Shown in pieces: positions 58,064 to 64,000 of a stretch of DNA of 64,000 nt. Every line of letters begins with the position of its first letter. Position 1 is the stretch's first letter. The translations under genes were made by a program, and so were the position numbers. Origin of the DNA: Roseobacter sp. MH60115 (GTDB lineage: Bacteria > Pseudomonadota > Alphaproteobacteria > Rhodobacterales > Rhodobacteraceae); contig NZ_JADOBQ010000001.1 in assembly GCF_015644665.1 (NCBI RefSeq), positions 186,001 through 250,000 on the forward strand, written 5' to 3'. The notes under the pieces were generated by a model. The model did no database searches, was not told where the DNA came from, and saw only the letters and a list, made by a program, of their open reading frames with translations.

Positions 58064-59872
58064 TTGAACAACGACACAGGTCGCATCCCCTTGATCCCAT
58101 TTGTTGAATTGTCATCTACCGTGAGTGCCGTGCTGACCCTCACGGTGGTTGCGGTGATGTTCGTGCTCTTTGTGCGCGAGACCTTCCCGACAGAGGTGGT
58201 CGCCATCACCGGTGCGGCACTGATGCTGCTGCTGGGTGTCCTGCCTTATGAGAACGCGCTGGCCGTGCTCAGCAACCCCGCGCCCTGGACCATTGCCGCG
58301 ATGTTCATCGTGATGGGGGCGCTGGTGCGCACCGGCGCGCTGGAGGTGCTGACCCAACTGGCGGAACGCTATGCCAAGACCCATCCGAAGGGGGCAGTGG
58401 CGGGGGTGATCCTGTCGGTGATGGGCGCCTCGGCCATCATGAACAACACGCCTGTCGTGGTAGTGATGATCCCCGTGATGGTCCAGCTGAGCCAAACCTT
58501 GGGGGCCAAGGCCTCGCGCTACCTGATCCCGCTCAGCTATGCGGCGATCATGGGCGGCTCGCTCACGCTGATCGGGACCTCGACCAACCTGCTGGTCGAT
58601 GGGGTTGCCCGCACGCAGGGGCTCGATCCCTTCACGATTTTTGAGATCCTGCCCATCGGTCTTGTGGTCTGCGTCTGGGGGCTGATCTACCTGTCGATCT
58701 TTGCCAAACATCTGCTGCCGGATCGCGACAGCATGGCGAATATGCTCTCTGATCGCTCCAAGATGAAGTTCTTCACCGAGGCCGTGATCCCCCCCGAAAG
58801 CAACCTGATCGGGCGCGAGGTGCTGAGCGTGCAACTTTTCAAACGCGAAGGCGTGCGGCTTGTCGATGTGATCCGGGGCGATGCCTCGCTCCGGCGCAAC
58901 ATGCAGGGTGTGACGCTGCAGCTGGGGGACCGCGTGGTATTGCGCACCCAGATGACGGAGCTGCTGAGCCTGCAGGCCAACAAGGAGCTGAAACGGGTGG
59001 ATCAGGTCTCAGCGGTGGAGACGACGACGGTTGAAGTCCTGATCACGCCGGGGTGCCGCATGGTCGGGCGATCCCTTGGCAGCATGCGGCTGCGCCGTCG
59101 CTACGGTGTCTATCCGCTGGCCGTGCATCGACGTAACCAGAACATCGGTCGGCAGCTGGACGATCTGGTGGTCAAGATCGGGGACACCCTGCTGCTGGAA
59201 GGGGCACCCGAAGACATTCAGCGGCTGGCTGCGGATATGGACATGGTGGATGTGTCGCAGCCTTCCGCCCGCGCCTTTCGGCGCAGTCACGCGCCCATCG
59301 CCATTGCCGCTCTGGCAGGAATTGTCGTCCTCGCCGCTCTCAACGTGGCGCCCATTCTGCTGCTGGCGATCATCGCTGTGGCGCTGGTGCTGGTCACCGG
59401 CTGCATCGACGCGGATGAGGCGTTTTCCTTCATCGACGGGCGCCTGCTGGCGTTAATCTTTGCCATGCTCTCCGTCGGCGCGGCGCTGCAGCATTCCGGA
59501 GCAATTGCGCTCATCGTTGATGCCGTCTCGCCGACGCTGATGGCAATGCCGCCGACGGTGGTGGTTCTGGTGGTTTTTGCCATGACCTCGACCCTGACAG
59601 AGATCGTGTCCAACAACGCCGTCGCCGTCATCATGACCCCGCTGGCCATTGGTTTGGGCACGGCACTGGGCCTGGATCCGCGCCCCCTGGTCGTTGCTGT
59701 CATGATCGCGGCCTCCTGCGCCTTTGCCACGCCCATCGGCTATCAGACCAACACGCTGGTCTATGGGCCCGGCGGCTATCGCTTTACCGACTTCATGCGC
59801 ATCGGCGTGCCGCTTAACCTCAGCATGGCGCTCATTGTCTCAATGATCATCCCGCTGATCTGGCCGCTCTGA
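58064..59872 (+). CDS. SLC13-family (DASS) permease with two RCK_C domains
   Basis: A 602-residue transporter of the divalent-anion:sodium symporter family. N-terminal membrane helices carry the first SNNTPVVVV-like motif (IMNNTPVVVVMIPVM), a central soluble part (about 215-395) holds two RCK_C/TrkA_C domains, and the C-terminal half has the second motif (TEIVSNNAVAVIMTPLA). It could import sulfate, dicarboxylates or another anion with sodium. The start is uncertain: TTG at 58064, TTG at 58091 or GTG at 58121. A related gene lies convergent at 60259. Confidence 0.9.
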   Translation: MNNDTGRIPLIPFVELSSTVSAVLTLTVVAVMFVLFVRETFPTEVVAITGAALMLLLGVLPYENALAVLSNPAPWTIAAMFIVMGALVRTGALEVLTQLAERYAKTHPKGAVAGVILSVMGASAIMNNTPVVVVMIPVMVQLSQTLGAKASRYLIPLSYAAIMGGSLTLIGTSTNLLVDGVARTQGLDPFTIFEILPIGLVVCVWGLIYLSIFAKHLLPDRDSMANMLSDRSKMKFFTEAVIPPESNLIGREVLSVQLFKREGVRLVDVIRGDASLRRNMQGVTLQLGDRVVLRTQMTELLSLQANKELKRVDQVSAVETTTVEVLITPGCRMVGRSLGSMRLRRRYGVYPLAVHRRNQNIGRQLDDLVVKIGDTLLLEGAPEDIQRLAADMDMVDVSQPSARAFRRSHAPIAIAALAGIVVLAALNVAPILLLAIIAVALVLVTGCIDADEAFSFIDGRLLALIFAMLSVGAALQHSGAIALIVDAVSPTLMAMPPTVVVLVVFAMTSTLTEIVSNNAVAVIMTPLAIGLGTALGLDPRPLVVAVMIAASCAFATPIGYQTNTLVYGPGGYRFTDFMRIGVPLNLSMALIVSMIIPLIWPL

Positions 59873-59992
59873 AGCTCATGCTGCCATGCAGCAATTGCAG
59901 GGCTGCTTTTCGTTTTTGAACGTTGTTTGTTAAGAATTTTGCCACCATGTTGGCGCTATCAGAACATCCGGTTTTGATGAAAGGAACGTCAC

Positions 59993-60157
59993 ATGAATGA
60001 TATTATGAACCGACTGAAAAACGCGGCCGCGAAACGGGCCGAATTCAACCGCACCTATCACGAGCTGCGGCACATGCCACGCGAGACGGCGATTGATCTG
60101 GGCATGTTCCCGGAAGACGCTTATCAAGTCGCGTATTCGCACGTCTACGGACGCTAA
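59993..60157 (+). CDS. 54-residue DUF1127-like small protein
   Basis: The frame reads MNDIMNRLKNAAAKRAEF, then RTYHELRHMPRETAIDLGM and a C-terminal AYSHVYGR. The pattern Y..L..MP...A.DLG resembles the DUF1127 motif of small roseobacter proteins. AAAGGAA lies seven bases before the ATG, and a strong terminator follows at 60196. It is too short for many gene finders but has all the marks of a real, independently transcribed gene. DUF1127 proteins are often stress-induced. Confidence 0.8.
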   Translation: MNDIMNRLKNAAAKRAEFNRTYHELRHMPRETAIDLGMFPEDAYQVAYSHVYGR

Positions 60158-60195
60158 ACGCAAAGGGCACCAGAAGGCGCCCACCGACATTCCTC

Positions 60196-60239
60196 AAGCC
60201 CGCGCCCGTCTCCTTTAGCAGGAGCGCGCGCGGGCTTTT
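60196..60239 (+). terminator. Rho-independent terminator after the small DUF1127-like gene
   Basis: AAGCCCGCGC (60196-60205) pairs with GCGCGGGCTT (60228-60237), with an inner CTCC/GGAG pairing, and is followed by TT. It may also act on the convergent SLC13 gene, since AA precedes the stem on the other strand. Confidence 0.8.
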
Positions 60240-60258
60240 CATTTTCCCACACTAAATC

Positions 60259-62046
60259 TCAGAGCGGCCAGACAACCAGAATAACGGGGATCGATACCGC
60301 CACCACGATCACCTCCAGCGGCAGGCCCATGCGCCAGTAGTCCCCGAACCGATAGCCCCCGGGCCCAAGGATGAGCGTGTTGTTCTTGTGCCCGATGGGG
60401 GTGAGAAACGCGGAAGACGCGGCCACGGCCACCGCCATCAGGAACGGATCGGGTGAGACATTCAGGCTCTGCGCCATCTGAATGCCGACGGGCGCGGCCA
60501 CGATGGTCGTTGCGGTGTTGTTGAGCACATCCGACAAAGTCATCGTCACGATCATCAACACGGTGAGTACAGCCCAGGCCGGCAGCCCGCCGGTCCAGGA
60601 GACAAGCGCGTCCGCAATCAGCTCGGTGCCGCCAGAGCTTTCCAGCGCCGCGCCCAGCGGGATCATCGACCCCAGGAGCACCACCACCGGCCAGTTGATA
60701 TGATCGTAGAGTTCACTGAGCGGGACGATGCGGGTGAGCACATAGGCAACCACCACCAGCCCCAGCGCGATAGGTAGATAGAGCAGCCCGACACTGGCCG
60801 CGGCCACGGCCCCGGCAAAGAGGCCGATCGCAAGCCAGACCTTACCGTTTTCGGTCACGGCCAGCCCGCGGTCGGCCAGCGGCAGACAGCCCAGCCAGTC
60901 GGTGACATCCGGCCCGGTGTCGCGGGGCACCAGCAGCAGCAGGATGTCGCCGGTCTTCACAACCGTCTTGCGCAGATGCTTGGTGATCCGCGTGCCTTGC
61001 CGCGAGATGCCCAAGAGTACCGTGCGCTGTCGCCACGCAAGGCCGATGGATTGCGCCGTCTTGCCGTGGATGCGCGCGGCTTCCGGGACCACGACCTCGA
61101 TGATCTCGACGCCTTCGCCATCGGCGCGCAGGGCCTCTTCGCGTTTGGCGTCGGCCACGGCCAGGTCAAGGCTGGTGCGAAATTCGTCCAATGCGTCGGG
61201 TGTTGCTTCCAGAACCAGTGCGTCACCGGCCTGCAGCAGCGCATTCCGGGCCTGACCGTAGCGGCGCTTGCCGTCGCGGATGAGACCGAGGATGGCCACA
61301 TCCGCCTTGTCCGCCGCGTCATCCAGTTCCGCCAGACGTTTGCCAAGGTGCTTGCTGCCCTCGGGCACGGTCAGTTCGGCAATGTATTGCGACAGGTCCG
61401 CTTCCGGTGTTGTTTGCGTTGTGTCTTGTGGAATCAGCCGCCAGCCGATCAAGGCCACGAAAATCAGGCCCGCAATCGCTGCGGCCCCGCCGACAGGGGC
61501 AAAGTCGAACATCGCAAAAGGCGCCCCCAGAGACTCCTCGCGGATCGACGCAATGATGATATTGGGCGGCGTGCCGATCAATGTGGCCATGCCCCCGAGG
61601 ATGGTGGCAAAGCTGAGCGGCATCAGGCTGAGCCCCGGCGCGCGGCCCGCCTTGCGCGCGGTTTGAATGTCCACCGGCATGAGCAGGGCAAGGGCCGCGA
61701 CATTGTTCATGAAGGCGGAAAGCACCCCGCCGATGGCGCCCATCAGCGCGATATGTGTGCCCAGAGAGCGCGTCGCATCCACGAGCGTGCGGGTGATCAG
61801 GAACACCGCCCCCGACCGCACCAGCCCGGCGGAGACCACAAGGACGAGGGCCACCACCAGCGTCGCGGGATGCCCAAAGCCGGAAAACGCGTCCTGGGTG
61901 GGAACCACGCCCAGAACCACACCGACCATCAGGGCGGTAAAGGCCACGATATCATAGCGAAAGCGCCCCCAAAGCAGCAGGCCAAAGACCGCGCCAAAGA
62001 GCGTGAAAAGGATGATTTGATCTGTTGTCACGGGGGCCTGCTCCAC
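60259..62046 (-). CDS. SLC13-family (DASS) permease with RCK_C domains
   Basis: A 595-residue relative of the permease encoded at 58064-59872, with the same order: membrane helices with AFMNNVAALALLMPV, two central RCK_C domains (about 205-375; LTVPEGSKHLGKRLAEL and VVVPEAARIHGKTAQS) and a second membrane half with SDVLNNTATTIVAAPVG. It starts with GTG at 62046. Having two paralogues end-to-end suggests different anions or affinities. The ion specificity cannot be read. Confidence 0.92.
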   Translation of the reverse strand: MEQAPVTTDQIILFTLFGAVFGLLLWGRFRYDIVAFTALMVGVVLGVVPTQDAFSGFGHPATLVVALVLVVSAGLVRSGAVFLITRTLVDATRSLGTHIALMGAIGGVLSAFMNNVAALALLMPVDIQTARKAGRAPGLSLMPLSFATILGGMATLIGTPPNIIIASIREESLGAPFAMFDFAPVGGAAAIAGLIFVALIGWRLIPQDTTQTTPEADLSQYIAELTVPEGSKHLGKRLAELDDAADKADVAILGLIRDGKRRYGQARNALLQAGDALVLEATPDALDEFRTSLDLAVADAKREEALRADGEGVEIIEVVVPEAARIHGKTAQSIGLAWRQRTVLLGISRQGTRITKHLRKTVVKTGDILLLLVPRDTGPDVTDWLGCLPLADRGLAVTENGKVWLAIGLFAGAVAAASVGLLYLPIALGLVVVAYVLTRIVPLSELYDHINWPVVVLLGSMIPLGAALESSGGTELIADALVSWTGGLPAWAVLTVLMIVTMTLSDVLNNTATTIVAAPVGIQMAQSLNVSPDPFLMAVAVAASSAFLTPIGHKNNTLILGPGGYRFGDYWRMGLPLEVIVVAVSIPVILVVWPL

Positions 62047-62085
62047 GCTCTTGATTTTGCGAGTTGTTTTACCTCAACTGCGGTT

Positions 62086-62592
62086 ATGTCTGATTTGAAC
62101 TTTTTAATCACCAACGGATTTCTGACCGCGTTGGAGAATGCTGGCAAGCTGGCGCCGAGGGCGGCGGCCAGGGCCAAGGTCCGGGTGTTCAAGCTCAGGA
62201 AGTATCTGGATGGGGTCGAATACAGCTGGCGCAATCCTGATCATCTGCGCTGGAGCCATATTGATCAGGCGCGGCACGTCAAGAACAGCTATCCGCCCCC
62301 CGAATTCGGGGCGTTTCTCTGCGAGATTGAAAAACCGCTGTTGTTTCAGAACATTGCAGGGCTGAACGATCCGGATCCCGAAGGATATTTCGCGCGGTTC
62401 CGGTCCCGCAGGTTCGAACTGGCTTGTCTGGTTGTTTATACGGAACAGCCCGACCGGCGTCTGGCTTTCCCTGTGGTCGGCACACTGGCCGAGTGCAACA
62501 GACACCTGACTGCCCTGCGCGACAAAAAACTTGCAAAAAAGCTCATTGCAGACGTGCGGGCCTTGCCAAAGCCTTCGACCACCGCGCGGTAA
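62086..62592 (+). CDS. Hypothetical protein, 168 residues
   Basis: I do not recognise this protein. It begins MSDLNFLITNGFL, has a basic helical stretch (AARAKVRVFKLRKYLDG), a middle part with YPPPEFGAFLCEIEKPLLF, and a C-terminus rich in Lys and Arg. No membrane segment or signal is visible. The ATG at 62086 is the likely start, since the same frame further upstream runs antisense to the SLC13 gene. It is divergent from that gene with 39 bases between starts. Confidence 0.65.
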   Translation: MSDLNFLITNGFLTALENAGKLAPRAAARAKVRVFKLRKYLDGVEYSWRNPDHLRWSHIDQARHVKNSYPPPEFGAFLCEIEKPLLFQNIAGLNDPDPEGYFARFRSRRFELACLVVYTEQPDRRLAFPVVGTLAECNRHLTALRDKKLAKKLIADVRALPKPSTTAR

Positions 62593-62673
62593 AACCTTGA
62601 CAGAGAGGGCGTTATTGCCTAAGTGTTGCTTTGCAAGACAACAGTTCTGATCGCCACAAACGGATGATGACCC

Positions 62674-63078
62674 ATGACTGATGTACAAACCAATGCAGGG
62701 GCCGAGGCCAAAGCACCCAAACGGGCGAGCGCCCGGCGGGCTGCACGCACCTCGACAACCACCGCCCCACCGCTTGCTGCCTTGGACGAAGCGGCCTTTG
62801 ATGCCGCCTTCGACGCGCTTGACCCGGCGGAGAAACACGCCGTGTTCCGCGATGTTGGTGAGGAATTGGCCCGTACGCTGGGGGCGCAGGTGATTGCCCA
62901 GATGCTGAACGGATCGGACCTCAGCATGCGTGAGATCGGCGCCCAATCCGGGTTTGACCATACCGCGTTATCGCGGATTGCCCGCGGTGCTTCCAAGACC
63001 GGACCCACCTTGTGGAAGGTCTTTGCCCTGGCCGAGGCGCTGGGTTACCGGATTGAGCTGAACGCCGTCAAAAAGTGA
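62674..63078 (+). CDS. Helix-turn-helix domain protein
   Basis: A 134-residue protein. The first 35 residues are low-complexity, rich in Ala, Lys and Thr. The C-terminal half is a Cro/CI-like helix-turn-helix (LSMREIGAQSGFDHTALSRIARGAS, then LWKVFALAEALGYRIEL). It overlaps a small membrane-protein gene by four bases and probably regulates its own operon. Targets are unknown. Confidence 0.82.
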   Translation: MTDVQTNAGAEAKAPKRASARRAARTSTTTAPPLAALDEAAFDAAFDALDPAEKHAVFRDVGEELARTLGAQVIAQMLNGSDLSMREIGAQSGFDHTALSRIARGASKTGPTLWKVFALAEALGYRIELNAVKK

Positions 63079-63344
63079 CAAAGGCCGGTCTCGTTTCCGA
63101 CGCGCTGATCCTGGCCCCGGCGATCTGGGCCTGTTCCTTCCTGTTGCGGTCCCGCTGGTACGAACGTGAGGCCGACCGGCTGATGGCCCGCGATGCCGAT
63201 GAGCATACCGTCCAGCTCAAACGGGAAGAAGCGCGGTACTATCAGGATTTTGCGCGCGTCATGCCCAACTACATGCTGGCGGCACTGACGCTTGGTCTGG
63301 CCATCCGCGCCTTCCTGATCCTCCAGGCCATGATGACGGGATAG
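63075..63344 (+). CDS. Small membrane protein with two hydrophobic segments
   Basis: An 89-residue protein that starts with GTG overlapping the HTH gene. It has two hydrophobic segments (about 8-24 and 65-86) joined by a charged loop (RSRWYEREADRLMARD). I do not recognise a family. Four-base overlap with the HTH gene implies a shared transcript, as for many regulator and membrane-protein pairs. Confidence 0.72.
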   Translation: MTKAGLVSDALILAPAIWACSFLLRSRWYEREADRLMARDADEHTVQLKREEARYYQDFARVMPNYMLAALTLGLAIRAFLILQAMMTG

Positions 63345-63415
63345 GCTGAGGGGTTGAGCGTCCCGCGCGTCACGGATACACATCGCCAAACTCAAAGAAT
63401 GAATGGAGGGTGCCA

Positions 63416-64000
63416 ATGGCCGGACACTCAAAATGGGCAAACATCCAGCACCGCAAGGGACGTCAGGACGCCGTGCGGGCCAAGCTGTTTTCCAAGCTCA
63501 GCAAAGAGATCACCGTGGCCGCCAAGATGGGCGATCCCGATCCCGACAAGAACCCGCGCCTGCGTCTTGCGGTGAAGGAAGCCAAATCGCAGTCCATGCC
63601 CAAGGACAACATCGACCGCGCGATCAAGAAATCCCAGGTCGGCGATGGCGACGATTACGAAGAAATCCGCTACGAGGGCTATGGGCCCAACGGTGTGGCG
63701 GTGATCGTCGAGGCGATGACTGACAACCGCAACCGTACCGCATCGACCGTGCGCTCCACCTTCACCAAGAACGGCGGCAACCTGGGCGAGACCGGTTCCG
63801 TTGGCTTCATGTTCGACCGCAAGGGCGAGGTGACATACCCGGCTGATGTGGGCGATGCGGATACGGTCATGATGGCAGCCATCGAGGCGGGCGCCGAGGA
63901 TGTCGAAAGCTCCGAGGATGGGCACGTGATCTGGTGTGCGGATACCGATCTCAATGAGGTGGCCACGGCGCTTGAGGGGGAGCTGGGCGAATCCGAGAGC
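63416..64000 (+). CDS. yebC: YebC/PmpR family protein, 3' end cut by the window
   Basis: The first 195 residues of a YebC-type protein (normal length about 245). The start [21 protein letters not shown], of which the first 20 residues are the family hallmark, follows GGAGGG at 63405-63410. Other conserved stretches are [14 protein letters not shown] and [12 protein letters not shown]. YebC proteins are DNA-binding or, by recent work, ribosome-associated factors that help translation of proline-rich stretches. Related genes often sit near ruvC, which would lie outside this window. Confidence 0.95.
   Translation, partial: MAGHSKWANIQHRKGRQDAVRAKLFSKLSKEITVAAKMGDPDPDKNPRLRLAVKEAKSQSMPKDNIDRAIKKSQVGDGDDYEEIRYEGYGPNGVAVIVEAMTDNRNRTASTVRSTFTKNGGNLGETGSVGFMFDRKGEVTYPADVGDADTVMMAAIEAGAEDVESSEDGHVIWCADTDLNEVATALEGELGESES

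Noticed and set aside
60976-62085. Long in-frame extension before the hypothetical gene at 62086
   Set aside because: It is antisense to the SLC13 permease and has a low-complexity composition typical of a reverse frame in GC-rich DNA.
62104-62961. 285-codon minus frame over the hypothetical and HTH genes
   Set aside because: It crosses two plus-strand genes, one with a clear HTH, and its own sequence has no family features.
1-64000. CRISPR arrays, insertion sequences, integrases, prophage or attachment sites beside the tRNA
   Set aside because: No regularly spaced repeats, transposase or integrase motifs, or repeated tRNA 3' end were found when reading the window.

Overview
This is a GC-rich bacterial chromosome segment that reads as an alphaproteobacterium of the Rhodobacteraceae, probably the roseobacter group. 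The evidence is DUF2783, DUF2927 and DUF1127 proteins, a DmsA-free but peptide-transporter-rich gene complement, a PraR/PhrR-like HTH protein, frequent 4-nt ATGA/GTGA gene overlaps, and short intergenic repeats of a kind that recur in roseobacter genomes. No rRNA, CRISPR array, insertion sequence or prophage was seen. The window starts inside one gene and ends inside yebC.

Layout. 1-5.6 kb: a plus-strand catabolic operon (flavin-dependent LLM oxidoreductase, aldehyde dehydrogenase, an unusual metallo-beta-lactamase-fold protein, an FAD aromatic-type monooxygenase and DUF2783). 5.6-9.9 kb: a diaminopropionate ammonia-lyase-like PLP enzyme divergent from an Lrp/AsnC regulator, then an internally deleted M20 amidohydrolase remnant, an M24 peptidase and an Asp/Glu racemase-family (EutA-like) protein; this looks like an amino-acid or ectoine-derivative breakdown locus. 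10-19.6 kb: assorted single genes: an SDR without catalytic Tyr/Lys, a LysE exporter, tRNA-Gly(UCC), an ABC exporter, an acyl-CoA synthetase, a phosphodiesterase-type hydrolase, a LOV blue-light receptor, a thioredoxin-fold protein, and an alpha/beta hydrolase divergent from an ArsR regulator with a clear operator between them.

19.6-36.2 kb is one long minus-strand block. Its distal part is a peptide-type ABC importer (fused ATPases, two permeases, Tat-exported binding protein) with a CocE/NonD hydrolase. Its proximal part is a twelve-gene, tightly overlapping operon: a 29-residue membrane peptide, XpaC, TelA, a DUF2927 lipoprotein, an SPFH-GYF_2 protein, RidA, two tandem cytochrome b561-like proteins, a double zinc-ribbon membrane protein, nitroreductase, D-aminoacyl-tRNA deacylase and a glycerate kinase. 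The XpaC-TelA-SPFH-zinc ribbon core with two b-type cytochromes is the best candidate here for a poorly described system, probably a membrane-stress complex.

36.4-45 kb is largely housekeeping: pseudouridine synthase, tadA, a ceramidase homologue with a complete active site, gatC-gatA, an Excalibur lipoprotein, a peptidoglycan amidase, rnpB, an SDR, an ammonium transporter and rpmG. 45-56 kb: cupin, Bax-inhibitor-1 protein, DUF1127/LysR divergent pair with a perfect T-N11-A operator, a 522-nt AT-rich palindrome-rich leader before an HTH regulator, hisN, two guanine-type deaminases around a CAP protein, mgtE, 5-formyl-THF cyclo-ligase, and a DUF2975/HTH pair with its own operator. 56-64 kb: SDR, YmdB-type phosphoesterase, EamA transporter, two convergent SLC13 permeases separated by a small DUF1127-like gene, three poorly characterised genes and the start of yebC.
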